Notes: generated by a model from the sequence alone, not told the origin. DNA of 44,191 nt from DAOQTX01 sp035340715 (GCA_035340715.1 DAOQTX010000019.1:1-44191); one strand, 5' to 3'. Shown: positions 7,610 to 17,751, numbered from the stretch's first letter. Numbers and translations are program-made.

Positions 7610-9238
7610 TTAATAGTTTGCAACTATGGGAAATCTTCTTCCCATTCCGAAAGCTTTACGGCTTACTCTTAATATGGGTGCAAATTGCTTTCGTTTATAC
7701 TCATTGATATTCACCAACGAAATCATTTTACGTACTGTAGCTTCATCATACCCTTCTTCTATAATGGTTTGTGTTGATTTCTTTTGTTCAATATACCGAT
7801 ACAAAATATTATCTAATAATGAGTAGTCCGGAAGTGAATCACTGTCTTTCTGATCGGGTCTTAATTCAGCCGAAGGCGCTTTATTGAGAATTGCCTCAGG
7901 TATGGTCATCTTAATTTGATTGATGTATCTAGAGAGTTCATACACCTCGGTTTTATACAAATCACCTATAACCGAAAGCCCTCCACACATGTCGCCATAT
8001 AAAGTGCCGTAACCCACAGCCAACTCGCTCTTATTACTGGTGTTTAATAAAATATAACCATGTTTGTTACTGATCGCCATTAACATCAAACCTCTCAAGC
8101 GTGCTTGAATATTCTCTTCCGCTACATCTGATTTTTTTCCTTCAAACGAATTTTCAAGTGTAGTCTTAATTTGTGTGAACGAATCGCTTATAGGAATAAT
8201 TTGAAAATCGACTGCTAAAGCATTGCATAATGCTATGCTATCGTCTATACTGCCTTTGGATGAATAAGGAGAAGGCATCAGAATAGCTTTTACATTATTA
8301 TTTCCCAAAGCATGACTTGCCAAAGTGAGCACCAATGCAGAATCAATGCCGCCTGATAATCCTAGTATGGCATTTTTGAAATTCATTTTAGAGAAATAAT
8401 CTCTTATCCCTAGTAAAAGAGCTGAGTATATTTCATCATATTTCTCTGCATTTTTATCGCCCGTACTGGGCTTTGCATCCAGATCATTCAAATCAAACAT
8501 CAACAAATCTTCTTTGAATGACTTTGCCGAAACGACTTTATCTCCCTTGCGATTAAGCACCATTGATCCGCCATCAAAAATCAATTCGGTTTGCGAACCA
8601 ATTTGATTGACATACAATAAAGGAATCTTATACTGATCGACATTTTTTTTCAATACTTCTGATCTGTATTTAGGGTGACCAAATGCAAAAGGTGATGCAG
8701 CAATATTGATCATAAAGTCAGGTTGTTGAAGAATCAGTTTATCCATTGGCGATGAAACATAGAGAGGATCATCTTCCAGATTCCAAAGATCTTCGCAAAT
8801 AGTGAGTGCAATTTTTTTTGATCCAATCTGTACTATTTGGTTCTGTGTAGCCGGTTCAAAATATCGGTACTCATCAAATACATCATAGGTAGGCAACAGC
8901 GATTTATGAATAATTTCTTGAATGGTGCCTTGGTTCAAAACATAAGCAGAGTTGAATAGATTTTTGCCTTCCTTAACAGGGTTAACAGAAGGAGCACCAA
9001 GGATTGCAGTGATGTTCTTACAAGCAGCAGCTATCTTATGAATGGCTTCATTACACTTCTGAATAAAGTCGGGTGTTTCAAGAAAATCGAGAGGAGGATA
9101 ACCGCAAACCGATAACTCAGCAAATACAATTAATTGGCAATTTTGTTGCGATGCTTCCTGAATGGCATTTATAATTTTCCTTGAATTGCCTTCAAAATCA
9201 GCAATTCGAAAATTCAATTGTGCCAGTGCAATTTTCAT
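7610..9238 (-). CDS. nadE: Glutamine-dependent NAD+ synthetase
   Basis: This two-domain enzyme makes NAD+ from nicotinate adenine dinucleotide, ATP and glutamine. The N-terminal nitrilase-type glutaminase (about 1-265) has the Glu-Lys-Cys triad: Glu41 in FAELSVCGYP, Lys112 in HKSLLPTY and Cys148 in LTICEDLW. The C-terminal synthetase holds the ATP-pyrophosphatase loop SGGIDS (295-300) and the family segments NTSNKSELAVGYGTLYGD and DLYKTEVY. The length of 542 residues is normal for the two-domain form. I chose ATG 9238 (MKIALAQLNFRI) over an upstream in-frame start at 9259 because family members begin at this beta strand. It lies 55 bases after yqeY and 10 bases before the DinB-like gene, so it is probably transcribed with both. 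Confidence 0.95.
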   Translation of the reverse strand: MKIALAQLNFRIADFEGNSRKIINAIQEASQQNCQLIVFAELSVCGYPPLDFLETPDFIQKCNEAIHKIAAACKNITAILGAPSVNPVKEGKNLFNSAYVLNQGTIQEIIHKSLLPTYDVFDEYRYFEPATQNQIVQIGSKKIALTICEDLWNLEDDPLYVSSPMDKLILQQPDFMINIAASPFAFGHPKYRSEVLKKNVDQYKIPLLYVNQIGSQTELIFDGGSMVLNRKGDKVVSAKSFKEDLLMFDLNDLDAKPSTGDKNAEKYDEIYSALLLGIRDYFSKMNFKNAILGLSGGIDSALVLTLASHALGNNNVKAILMPSPYSSKGSIDDSIALCNALAVDFQIIPISDSFTQIKTTLENSFEGKKSDVAEENIQARLRGLMLMAISNKHGYILLNTSNKSELAVGYGTLYGDMCGGLSVIGDLYKTEVYELSRYINQIKMTIPEAILNKAPSAELRPDQKDSDSLPDYSLLDNILYRYIEQKKSTQTIIEEGYDEATVRKMISLVNINEYKRKQFAPILRVSRKAFGMGRRFPIVANY

Positions 9239-9293
9239 AGATTTTTTAAGATGCTTCAAAGGTAGAAGCCATATTAGAAAAATAAAAATCCGA

Positions 9294-9746
9294 TTAGGAA
9301 GCTGCTAATAATTTGCGTACCAACTCCGAAACCATTTTATTATCGGCTTTACCTGAAAGTTGGACAGAAGCTTCTTTCATAACTTTTCCCATATCGGCCA
9401 TCGAAGATGCACCAAGATCTCCAATAATCTTGACAAGTGCATTGTTTACTTGCTGTTCATCCATTTGTTCAGGAAGGAATTTGGAAATAACTTCCAATTC
9501 TTCTTGTTCTGTTCTAGCCAAATCTTCTCTGTTTTGTTGCAAATAAATATCGATGGATTCTTTTCTCTGCTTCACCAACTTCTGTACAATCTTTAATTCA
9601 GCTTCAGCATCAATCTGATCCCCTTTTCCGCTGGTTTTCTCCAATAGTATTGCCGCCTTCACCGCTCTGAGTGCTCTTAAAGCTCCTTCATTTTTATTCA
9701 TCATAGCCGATTTTAGTTCAGCCATAATCTGTTGTTCAAGACTCAT
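9294..9746 (-). CDS. yqeY: GatB/YqeY domain protein
   Basis: The 150-residue protein is a stand-alone YqeY, homologous to the tail domain of the GatB subunit of tRNA amidotransferase. It begins with MSLEQQIMAELKSAMMNKN and continues through the helical segment with LRALRAVKAAI and the C-terminal MADMGKVMKEAS region typical of the family. Length matches the usual 145-150 residues. The role is not settled; a link to tRNA-dependent amidation is commonly proposed from homology. It starts 6 bases after the recQ stop, so the two are almost surely co-transcribed. Confidence 0.92.
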   Translation of the reverse strand: MSLEQQIMAELKSAMMNKNEGALRALRAVKAAILLEKTSGKGDQIDAEAELKIVQKLVKQRKESIDIYLQQNREDLARTEQEELEVISKFLPEQMDEQQVNNALVKIIGDLGASSMADMGKVMKEASVQLSGKADNKMVSELVRKLLAAS

Positions 9747-9752
9747 AATGAT

Positions 9753-11948
9753 TTAATTTCCTAACTCAGACAGAAACTTAATGCGCATAATTCGTACCTC
9801 GTCTATATTATAATCGCTTTCTCCCAATTCAGTTAAAGCCAAATCAGGCGAATCGCTTTCAGAACCCATGAAATAATCAAAGATTTCATCCTGCTTTTCT
9901 TCATCAATGGTATCGTTAATATAATAGTCAATGTCAATTTTGGTTCCGGAGGCAACGATCGTTTCAATCTCGCCTAATAAATCAGAAACCTTAATGCCTT
10001 TAGCTCGTGCAATATCTTCCAATGATAATTTTCGATCAATGTTTTGTATGATTTGAATTTTAGCAGCCGATTTATTTGCTATTGATTTGATTACAAAATC
10101 AACCGGTCGTTCAATTTCGTTTTCAGTGACATAATTATTGATTAGTTCTATGAATGGCTTTCCAAACTTTGCAGCTTTTCCAGTACCAACTCCGGTAATC
10201 TTTTGTAGTTCCGGCATCGTTACCGGATATTGAACGGTCATTTCTTCGAGTGAAGGCTCTTGAAAAATTACATAGGGAGGTAATTTCCTTTGAGTAGCTA
10301 TTTTCTTACGCAAATCGAGTAACAACGCGTACAAAGTTTCATCGGCAGCTCCACCTCCACCTTGAACAGCGGCTTCATCATCTTCATCCATATCGTATTG
10401 TTCATAATCATGATCAATAGATACTTTAAAGGATTTTGGTTTTTCTAAAAACTTTTTCCCTTCATTGGTTAGTTCAAGATTTCCATACGACTCAAGATCC
10501 TTATTAATTAATCCGGCAATCATGATTTGTCGAATCAATGCCATCCAATACTTGGGTTCATGTTCATCGCCTTGTCCAAAAATATCAAGGCTATGATGCT
10601 TGTATGTTTTTACGCTATTGTCAATTTTTCCGGTCAGAATATTTACAATATGCTCAGTGTTGAATTTCTCCTTTACTTCACGGATCACTTCCAATGCCAT
10701 TTGAACCTGATCTTTAGATTCTTTTTGCTCCTTTGGATTGGTACAATTATCACAACCATTGCAATTGCTGGTGGTGTACTCTTCACCAAAATAATGGAGC
10801 AGAGCTTTTCTCTTACATACAGAGGTCTCCGCAAAAGTCACTACATCCAATAGCAACTGCTTTCCAATTTCTTGTTCTGCAACCGGTTTGTCTTTCAAAA
10901 ACTTCTCAAGTTTCTCAATGTCCTTATACGAATAAAAGGCTAAACAATGACCTTCTCTTCCATCACGACCTGATCGGCCTGTTTCTTGATAGTATCCTTC
11001 TAAACTTTTTGGGATATCGTGGTGGATAACGAAACGAACATCGGGTTTGTCTATACCCATACCAAAGGCAATAGTAGCAACAATCACATGTATATCTTCC
11101 ATCAAAAACTTATCCTGCGTACTGGCTCGGGTAGCGGCATCCAAACCTGCATGATAGGGTAGCGCTTTAATTCCATTTACATTTAATGTTTCCGCCACTT
11201 GTTCCACTTTCTTTCTGCTCAAACAATAGATGATACCGCTTTTGTTGGAATGTTTCTTGATAAATTTTACAATCTCTTTCAGCACATTTACTTTTGGCTG
11301 AACTTCATAATATAAATTAGGTCGATTGAAAGATGCTTTGTAAACAGTAGCTTCCATCATATCGAGATTTTTCTGAATATCCTGCTGAACTTTTTCGGTT
11401 GCTGTAGCTGTAAGGGCAATTACAGGAACATTACCTAATGTTTCGATAATGGGACGTAGTCTTCGGTACTCTGGTCTGAAATCGTGTCCCCATTCAGAAA
11501 TACAATGCGCCTCATCAATGGCAATAAATGAAACTTCTATTTGTTTCAAAAACTTTACATTTTCTTCTTTGGTCAAAGATTCTGGTGCTACATACAATAA
11601 TTTCGTTTTTTCAGACTTTATATCTTTTTTAACCGTAGCAATTTCCGTTTTAGTGAGGGATGAGTTTAAGAAATGTGCGATGCCGTCATCCGAATTAAAT
11701 CCGCGGATGGCATCAACCTGATTTTTCATCAAAGCAATTAATGGAGAAACAATGATGGCTACCCCAGGGCTAATAAGTGCAGGAAGTTGATAACAAAGTG
11801 ACTTCCCACCACCGGTTGGCATGATCACAAACGTATCTTTGCCATCCAATAGATTTTTAATGATTTTTTCCTGTTCTCCTTTGAATTTATCGTATCCAAA
11901 ATATTGTTTAAGCTGTTTTTTTAAATCGATCTTTTCCGCTACAAGCAT
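9753..11948 (-). CDS. recQ: ATP-dependent DNA helicase RecQ
   Basis: RecQ is a 3'-5' superfamily 2 helicase acting in recombination and replication-fork repair. The helicase core has Walker A MPTGGGKS (43-50), DEAH (145-148) and the arginine-finger motif QETGRSGRDG (321-330). The RQC zinc site is complete: Cys378, Cys396, Cys399 and Cys402. A winged-helix region follows, then an acidic-plus-glycine linker (about 517-534) and an HRDC domain (about 534-607). The tail of about 120 residues contains a helix-turn-helix-like stretch, as in other Bacteroidota RecQ proteins of roughly 730 residues. It is the first gene of the minus-strand run and is divergent from the KDO isomerase gene across 113 AT-rich bases. 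Confidence 0.96.
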   Translation of the reverse strand: MLVAEKIDLKKQLKQYFGYDKFKGEQEKIIKNLLDGKDTFVIMPTGGGKSLCYQLPALISPGVAIIVSPLIALMKNQVDAIRGFNSDDGIAHFLNSSLTKTEIATVKKDIKSEKTKLLYVAPESLTKEENVKFLKQIEVSFIAIDEAHCISEWGHDFRPEYRRLRPIIETLGNVPVIALTATATEKVQQDIQKNLDMMEATVYKASFNRPNLYYEVQPKVNVLKEIVKFIKKHSNKSGIIYCLSRKKVEQVAETLNVNGIKALPYHAGLDAATRASTQDKFLMEDIHVIVATIAFGMGIDKPDVRFVIHHDIPKSLEGYYQETGRSGRDGREGHCLAFYSYKDIEKLEKFLKDKPVAEQEIGKQLLLDVVTFAETSVCKRKALLHYFGEEYTTSNCNGCDNCTNPKEQKESKDQVQMALEVIREVKEKFNTEHIVNILTGKIDNSVKTYKHHSLDIFGQGDEHEPKYWMALIRQIMIAGLINKDLESYGNLELTNEGKKFLEKPKSFKVSIDHDYEQYDMDEDDEAAVQGGGGAADETLYALLLDLRKKIATQRKLPPYVIFQEPSLEEMTVQYPVTMPELQKITGVGTGKAAKFGKPFIELINNYVTENEIERPVDFVIKSIANKSAAKIQIIQNIDRKLSLEDIARAKGIKVSDLLGEIETIVASGTKIDIDYYINDTIDEEKQDEIFDYFMGSESDSPDLALTELGESDYNIDEVRIMRIKFLSELGN

Positions 11949-12061
11949 TTTTTTTATATAACTAATTCTTACTCAATTATTTATCAAATAAAATAAATAA
12001 ATATTTTTGCAAAATAAATATACAACAATTGTATGTGATCACCCAACAAAATTTTGACTAA

Positions 12062-13033
12062 GTGAAGAAACTACCGGACAAACAGATTATTGCATCAGCT
12101 AAAAAGACTTTATTAATTGAATCGGATATGATTCGTGATTTGGCAAAAAGAATTGACAAAGATTTTGTTAATGCGGTACACTCAATATTAAAATCGAAAG
12201 GGCGTGTAATAATAACCGGTATCGGTAAAAGCGCTATCATAGGGCAAAAAATAGTTTCAACACTCAACTCAACAGGCACCCCTTCGGTTTTTATGCACGC
12301 TGCCGATGCCATACATGGTGATTTAGGAATTATTCAAAAAAGTGATGTTGTAATATGTATTTCCAATAGTGGCAACTCACCTGAAATAAAAGTATTGGTT
12401 CCCTATCTCAAATCCGGTAAAAATTTGCTCATTGGAATGTGTGGCAATCTAGATTCATTTTTAGCTAAAGAATCAGACCTCCTGTTGAAAGCAGTGGTTA
12501 AAACAGAAGCATGCCCTAACAACTTGGCACCTACCAGCAGTACTACGGCTCAATTGGCTATGGGCGATGCTTTAGCTGTTTGTTTACTAGAACAAAGAGG
12601 ATTTACGCAAAAAGATTTTGCTAAATATCATCCGGGCGGATCACTCGGTAAAAAACTATACCTGCGCGTAAAAGATCTTTCAAAACTTCATGAATCGCCA
12701 ATGGTAAAACCCGATTCAAGTATTCAGGAAATTATATACGAGATCTCCTCTAGACGTTTGGGTGCAACAGCCGTGATTGACAAACAGAAACTATTTGGAA
12801 TTATTACCGATGGAGATCTAAGACGGATGATGGAAAAACACAAAGAATTTAATCATTTGAAAGCCCGTGATATTTTATCTAAAAATCCAATTACAGTAAG
12901 CGCAGAAACACTAGCCATTGATGCGTTTAATCTAATGAAGCGTCACAACATCACTCAACTATTGGTTATCAACGGAAATAAATTTGCAGGGTTTGTGCAC
13001 TTGCACGATTTACTGAAAGAAGGTATTATGTAA
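12062..13033 (+). CDS. kdsD: D-arabinose-5-phosphate isomerase (KdsD/KpsF/GutQ family)
   Basis: This enzyme converts ribulose 5-phosphate to arabinose 5-phosphate, the first committed step to KDO for the LPS core. Residues about 35-180 form the SIS domain, with GIGKSAIIGQK, SNSGNSPEI and the catalytic-region motif KYHPGGSLGKKL (His190). Residues about 205-323 hold two CBS repeats, the usual regulatory module. The start is GTG at 12062, because the first ATG in frame (12128) would remove the conserved first helix (IIASAKKTLLIE). It is divergent from recQ. tatC follows after 10 bases, so the two are probably co-transcribed. Confidence 0.92.
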   Translation: MKKLPDKQIIASAKKTLLIESDMIRDLAKRIDKDFVNAVHSILKSKGRVIITGIGKSAIIGQKIVSTLNSTGTPSVFMHAADAIHGDLGIIQKSDVVICISNSGNSPEIKVLVPYLKSGKNLLIGMCGNLDSFLAKESDLLLKAVVKTEACPNNLAPTSSTTAQLAMGDALAVCLLEQRGFTQKDFAKYHPGGSLGKKLYLRVKDLSKLHESPMVKPDSSIQEIIYEISSRRLGATAVIDKQKLFGIITDGDLRRMMEKHKEFNHLKARDILSKNPITVSAETLAIDAFNLMKRHNITQLLVINGNKFAGFVHLHDLLKEGIM

Positions 13034-13043
13034 TTTTGACCTT

Positions 13044-13880
13044 ATGTTTTTCAATAAAAAGAAAGAAGACCCCAATACCGATTTAAATTTTTTAGGACAT
13101 CTGGAAGCTTTGCGATGGCATTTGGTACGAGTGGCCATTGCTATTTTCCTTTTTGCAACAGCAGCGTTTATCCACTACGATATTTTGTTTGATAAAATAT
13201 TATTCGGACCGCTCCATACCGATTTTATTACATATCAATGGATGTGCAAACTATCCGAAAATATTGGAATAGACTTATGTGTTGATCAAATAAATTTTTC
13301 GGTGATCAATCTCAACATCTCTGGTCAATTCATTATGCATATGAAAGGAGCTTTTATTGCCGGTTTAGTATTATCGTTTCCCTATTTGCTATGGGAAATA
13401 TGGCGATTTATCAAACCCGCACTGAAAATGAACGAACTCCGTTACACACGTGGTGTAGTGTTTTTTGGATCAATTTTATTTCTGGCAGGAGTCTCCTTTG
13501 GTTACTTCATCATCAGTCCGCTGTCTGTTCAATTTCTTGGAAACTATCAGGTAAGTCAAACAGTAGCCAATCAAATCAGTCTAGACTCATACATCTCCAC
13601 CGTTACCATGCTCACTTTGGCCAGTGGAATTGTTTTCGAAATGCCGATAATCGTTTTCTTTTTATCCAGTATTGGAATGATGACACCTGAGTTTATGAAT
13701 CAGTATAGAAAACATTCTATGATTGTTATACTCATCATTGCCGCTTTGATTACTCCTTCACCAGATGTTGCCAGTCAAATGCTGGTAGCGCTACCTTTAT
13801 TTGTATTGTACGAGGTTAGTATTTGGGTGAGTCGTATGGTGGTAAAGAATAAAAGAAAAAAAGAACTGAAGAGTTTATAA
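13044..13880 (+). CDS. tatC: Sec-independent (Tat) translocase subunit TatC
   Basis: TatC is the inner-membrane receptor for twin-arginine signal peptides. The 278-residue protein has six predicted membrane helices and the family's N-terminal LNFLGHLEALRWHLVR segment, in which the Leu-Glu-Leu-Arg-type motif precedes helix 1. FPYLLWEIWRFIKPAL and the later EMPIIVFFLSSIG and ITPSPDVASQ segments are typical. No tatA/tatB gene is next to it in the window. It lies 10 bases downstream of the KDO isomerase gene, and the AhpD-like gene follows after 34 bases. Confidence 0.95.
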   Translation: MFFNKKKEDPNTDLNFLGHLEALRWHLVRVAIAIFLFATAAFIHYDILFDKILFGPLHTDFITYQWMCKLSENIGIDLCVDQINFSVINLNISGQFIMHMKGAFIAGLVLSFPYLLWEIWRFIKPALKMNELRYTRGVVFFGSILFLAGVSFGYFIISPLSVQFLGNYQVSQTVANQISLDSYISTVTMLTLASGIVFEMPIIVFFLSSIGMMTPEFMNQYRKHSMIVILIIAALITPSPDVASQMLVALPLFVLYEVSIWVSRMVVKNKRKKELKSL

Positions 13881-13914
13881 ATTTGTTGCGGTTCAACCGA
13901 AATTATTTTAGCGC

Positions 13915-14259
13915 ATGTCAAAAGACCTCATCAAAGAATTTAACGATTACCGGAGTAAAATGAATGAAAAGATTTTTGAATCGGATAATCTGGTTTTAAA
14001 ACGCTTATTCAATCTCGACACCAACACTTATTTAAAAGGAGCCTTAGAAGTGAAGACGAAAGAAATGTTAGGTTTAGTTGCGTCTATGGTTTTGCGATGT
14101 GATGATTGCATTAAGTATCATGTTGAACAATGCCATAAAAATGGTGTTACAAAAGAAGAAATGTTTGAAGTGTTTTCGATTGCTTGTATTGTTGGAGGAA
14201 CCATAGTAATTCCTCATCTTAGGAGAGCAGTAGAATTTCTCGAAGCACTGGAAAGCTAA
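13915..14259 (+). CDS. AhpD/carboxymuconolactone decarboxylase-family protein
   Basis: The 114-residue protein has the all-helical AhpD-like fold signature with a CDDCIKYH motif (Cys62, Cys65, His69). This is the CxxC-xxx-His redox site of AhpD-type thiol peroxidases and disulfide reductases. Many stand-alone members in Bacteroidota have unknown partners, so the exact reaction is open. It starts 34 bases after tatC. An 11-base palindrome CGGTTCAACCG sits in that gap at 13889-13899. The gene ends 3 bases before the DUF5686 gene. Confidence 0.88.
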   Translation: MSKDLIKEFNDYRSKMNEKIFESDNLVLKRLFNLDTNTYLKGALEVKTKEMLGLVASMVLRCDDCIKYHVEQCHKNGVTKEEMFEVFSIACIVGGTIVIPHLRRAVEFLEALES

Positions 14260-14262
14260 TAT

Positions 14263-16734
14263 ATGTTAATTAAGGGGGCTATTCGATTTTTATTTTTGAT
14301 CGTCTTTTTCGCATCGACTGTTTCGCAATCGTATGCACAAAACACTATTATATCTGGTAAAGTAGTTGATGTGCTCACCAATGAACCCATTCCATTTGCC
14401 AACATTGCCTTCAAAGGCACTAGTATTGGAACGGTGACTGATATCAATGGTCGATATCAACTGAGCACCGATCAAGCAAGAGATTCGCTAACTGCTTCTT
14501 TCGTAGGATATACCAGTGTTACCCTACCGGTTAAAAAAGGTAAAACAAATACCATTAACTTTTTTCTAGAAGTAAATAAGATTCAGTTGGCTGAAGTAAA
14601 AATTGTTGCAGGTGAAAATCCGGCTGATATCATTATGCGTAAGGTAATCGACAATAAGGACATCAACCGCAAACAGAATTTTGAAACCTATCAGTACGAA
14701 TCCTATAATAAAGTAGAGTTCGACTTAACTAATATTACGGAAGAGTTTAAAAACAATAAGTTAATCAAACCCTTTGCTTTTATATTTGATAAAATAGATA
14801 GCAGTGAGTCCAATGAAAGACCATTTCTGCCCATTTTTATTAGTGAAACAATGTCGGATGTTTATTACCGACAAAAACCGGAATCGAAACGCGAGTACAT
14901 TAAAGCCAGTAAAGTATCGGGATTTGAAAACAATTCGGTAACACAATTTTTGGGCGATCTTTATCAAAATGCTGATATCTATCAAAACTATATGGAGCTG
15001 TTCCAAAAAAGTTTTGTCAGCCCCATCTCCAATTCAGGCTTTCTTTTTTATCGGTACTACTTGGTGGATAGTGCCATGATTGGAGATTATTGGTGCTACA
15101 AGATCAAATTCAAACCCAAACGAAAACAGGAACTTACTTTTATTGGCGATTGCTGGATACACGATAGCACTTTTGCTGTTCGAAAAATAAATATGCGTAT
15201 TGCCGAAGATGCTAATATCAACTTCGTTCACGATTTAGCCATTGTTCGCGATTATGAACGATTCATCAATACTGCCTGGATGCTTACCAACGAGCAAATT
15301 GTAGTCGATTTTAATATCAAAGAGAAAGGCATGAGTTTTATTGGTCGCAAAACCACTTCCTATAAAAAGATAAAACTCAATGAACCGATTGATGAAGAAA
15401 AATTCAAACCGATAGAGAACATTGTAGTAGATGACGAAGCCATGCTTAAGGATGATTCGTATTGGAACATAGCCCGACATGATAGTTTGAATCAAAGAGA
15501 ACAAGACATTTATCATATGGTAGATACCATTCGAAGTTTACCGGCATTTAAAACATACGTGGATATAATCACATTATTCTTTACCGGATATAAGAAATTC
15601 GGACCCATAGAATTAGGACCGTATTATACCTTCTTTTCATTCAATCCAATTGAAGGACCTCGATTTCGATTAGGCGGTAGAACTTCAGATGACTTCAGCA
15701 CTAAGATTGAATTTAATGGTTACCTGGCTTATGGAACAAAAGACGAGAAGTTTAAATATAAAATTGGCACACGCCTGTTCCTTTCTCAAAAACCGCGCAC
15801 CATATTGAGTTTGCACTATAAAGATGATATTGTTCAATTGGGTCAAAGCGAAAATGCATTTCAAGACGACAACTTTTTAACTTCGATCCTGCGTACCAGT
15901 CCACCGGATAAACTGACTCGGATTAAAGAAGTTGAAGTGTATTACGATCACGAGTGGTTTCCGGGTTTAAGCAATCGCGTAACCTTTAATACTTCAGAAC
16001 AATTTCCATTGGGTTCATTGGATTATTCGTACTACACCAATACGGAACACACTGCGGTTCGGAACAATTTATCGCTAACAGAGATCTCATTGTTCACTCG
16101 ATTTTGGTATCGCGAAAAATTTGCCTACGGCAAAACCGGAAGAATCAGTTTGGGCAGTAAATATCCACTCGTTCAATTGCGGTATAAATTCAGCTTAGAG
16201 AACTTTCTGAATTCAGATTTCACGTATCAACGATTTGATTTTAAGTTGAGCGACAGCTATAAAATAAATCCTATTGGTCAGCTCGATTATACTATCTCAG
16301 CAGGAGCTGTTTTTGGCACCGTACCCTTTCCACTGCTCAGCGTGCATAATGGAAATGAATCATATTTCTTCGACTATCTCGCTTTTAACATGATGAACTA
16401 CTATGAATTCATTTCCGATCGATACACGGAAGCTTCGATCACACATCATTTTGAGGGATTGTTCTTTAACAGAGTTCCATTGTTCAGAAAATTAAAATGG
16501 AGAGAAGTCGTACACGGAAGAGCAGCCTTAGGCGAAATGCAGAAATCGAACAAAGACCTATTGGTCGATCAAAACAGCTTTTTCACTTTAGGAAAACCCT
16601 ATGTAGAAGCAGGTGTGGGCATTGAAAATATTTTGAAAATATTTCGATTGGATTATGTGTGGCGCTTATCGTATTTGAATCATCCTGATATCAGCAGATC
16701 AGGTCTTCGATTCAGTTTACAACTCACTTTCTAA
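14263..16734 (+). CDS. DUF5686 outer-membrane protein with CarboxypepD_reg-like domain
   Basis: The 823-residue protein begins with a signal peptide ending QSYAQ. Residues about 27-110 form a carboxypeptidase-regulatory-like beta sandwich (ISGKVVDVLTNEPIPFANI, GTSIGTVTDINGRY), the module seen at the front of many Bacteroidota outer-membrane receptors. The remainder matches the DUF5686 pattern. A middle region with SYNKVEFDL is followed by many short amphipathic strands rich in aromatic residues, which look like an outer-membrane beta barrel. The protein ends with RFSLQLTF, a C-terminal Phe typical of barrel proteins recognised by BamA. The transported or bound ligand is unknown. It stands 3 bases after the AhpD-like gene and is convergent with the YdjM-like gene with 3 bases between. 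Confidence 0.85.
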   Translation: MLIKGAIRFLFLIVFFASTVSQSYAQNTIISGKVVDVLTNEPIPFANIAFKGTSIGTVTDINGRYQLSTDQARDSLTASFVGYTSVTLPVKKGKTNTINFFLEVNKIQLAEVKIVAGENPADIIMRKVIDNKDINRKQNFETYQYESYNKVEFDLTNITEEFKNNKLIKPFAFIFDKIDSSESNERPFLPIFISETMSDVYYRQKPESKREYIKASKVSGFENNSVTQFLGDLYQNADIYQNYMELFQKSFVSPISNSGFLFYRYYLVDSAMIGDYWCYKIKFKPKRKQELTFIGDCWIHDSTFAVRKINMRIAEDANINFVHDLAIVRDYERFINTAWMLTNEQIVVDFNIKEKGMSFIGRKTTSYKKIKLNEPIDEEKFKPIENIVVDDEAMLKDDSYWNIARHDSLNQREQDIYHMVDTIRSLPAFKTYVDIITLFFTGYKKFGPIELGPYYTFFSFNPIEGPRFRLGGRTSDDFSTKIEFNGYLAYGTKDEKFKYKIGTRLFLSQKPRTILSLHYKDDIVQLGQSENAFQDDNFLTSILRTSPPDKLTRIKEVEVYYDHEWFPGLSNRVTFNTSEQFPLGSLDYSYYTNTEHTAVRNNLSLTEISLFTRFWYREKFAYGKTGRISLGSKYPLVQLRYKFSLENFLNSDFTYQRFDFKLSDSYKINPIGQLDYTISAGAVFGTVPFPLLSVHNGNESYFFDYLAFNMMNYYEFISDRYTEASITHHFEGLFFNRVPLFRKLKWREVVHGRAALGEMQKSNKDLLVDQNSFFTLGKPYVEAGVGIENILKIFRLDYVWRLSYLNHPDISRSGLRFSLQLTF

Positions 16735-16737
16735 TTT

Positions 16738-17751
16738 CTATATCCCAATTCGTTGGGTGAGCATGGTAAATGCTTCTTTCATATTAATGTTCTCTGGCTC
16801 AACCATCTTAGTAGAAATATTACCCTGATCGTCTTTATAAAAAACGCTGTAAAACAAAAAAGTCTCACGCGGCACGGTAACATCGTATCGCATTCGACCA
16901 AATTTTATGGCAAAAAAAGTAAGCGAATCTCCTTGATGGGGAATGGCAAAATAGCTGCCATCGGCAAACCACTTTACGGTTTGAAGATCATCGCAATCGA
17001 AAGCCTGAATATCTTTTTCGTTACGGGCAAAACCAATCCATTGTATAGGCTCTTCATTTTTCAGAAAAGAATATTCGGCCAAATATATACTGTCGTTATT
17101 AAATGCGGTGGCACTCCATAGAATTGAATTGAGTATGGTTGGTGTTGAGTTTAAATTATCGTAATTCAATTGATTCTTCTTTAAGGATTGCGAAAACATA
17201 CGATGTGCTTGAAATTTAAGAGCGAATGTGAAAACCATATATAAACTACTCAACACTACTCCGGCCATCAAAAGCATTTTTCTTGTTTTTGATTCTCTCT
17301 TAAAAAACATCATCACAAGAAGAAAAATCAAAAATGGAATGGTGTAAAGTGGATCAATTACCGAAATATTGTTAAACGCAACCTGATAATTGGTAAAGGG
17401 CAGCAACAATCTTGTTCCATAGGTAGTGCAACAGTCCAGCAATGCATGACTTACCAAAACAGTGGACCAAAATAAATACCAACGCCTTGAACTGATTTCC
17501 GATTTGCTCCATTTTTTACTTAGGTACATCAGCGGGAACGAAACCAACAAATGAACAAAAGCAGAATGACTATAGGCTCTGTGAACTCTAAGCTGCTCAA
17601 CCGGATCGTCATTAATGAAATTGGACAGTACATCCATATCGGGCAGTGTGCCTCCAATAGCTCCAAGCAATAGCGCTTTATTGCCTAATTTTTTTCCCAA
17701 TACCATCTCACCAACGGCAGCTCCCAAAACGATTTGTGTTAATGAATCCAT
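16738..17751 (-). CDS. YdjM-like membrane-bound metal-dependent hydrolase
   Basis: The N terminus (MDSLTQIVLGAAVGE, then GAIGGTLPDMDVL and HRAYSHSAF) is the signature of the YdjM/YfhO-type inner-membrane family annotated as metal-dependent hydrolases. The conserved Asp-x-Asp and His residues would form the metal site. Further helices lie at about 68-82, 90-110, 135-150 and 160-178. The C-terminal 150 residues are a soluble beta-rich domain not present in the shortest members. Substrate is unknown. In E. coli ydjM belongs to the LexA regulon; no LexA box was identified here. It converges on the DUF5686 gene and diverges from lptB. Confidence 0.85.
   Translation of the reverse strand: MDSLTQIVLGAAVGEMVLGKKLGNKALLLGAIGGTLPDMDVLSNFINDDPVEQLRVHRAYSHSAFVHLLVSFPLMYLSKKWSKSEISSRRWYLFWSTVLVSHALLDCCTTYGTRLLLPFTNYQVAFNNISVIDPLYTIPFLIFLLVMMFFKRESKTRKMLLMAGVVLSSLYMVFTFALKFQAHRMFSQSLKKNQLNYDNLNSTPTILNSILWSATAFNNDSIYLAEYSFLKNEEPIQWIGFARNEKDIQAFDCDDLQTVKWFADGSYFAIPHQGDSLTFFAIKFGRMRYDVTVPRETFLFYSVFYKDDQGNISTKMVEPENINMKEAFTMLTQRIGI

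Noticed and set aside
12002..12009. TATTTTTG resembling the -7 promoter element ahead of the KDO isomerase gene
   Set aside because: No TTG lies at the expected distance upstream, and the region is so AT-rich that chance matches are likely.
13889..13899. Palindrome CGGTTCAACCG between tatC and the AhpD-like gene
   Set aside because: Short, single copy and without a promoter beside it; could be chance, so not listed as a regulatory site.
15235..15516. 93-codon minus-strand frame inside the DUF5686 gene
   Set aside because: Antisense shadow with no promoter, motif or coding character.
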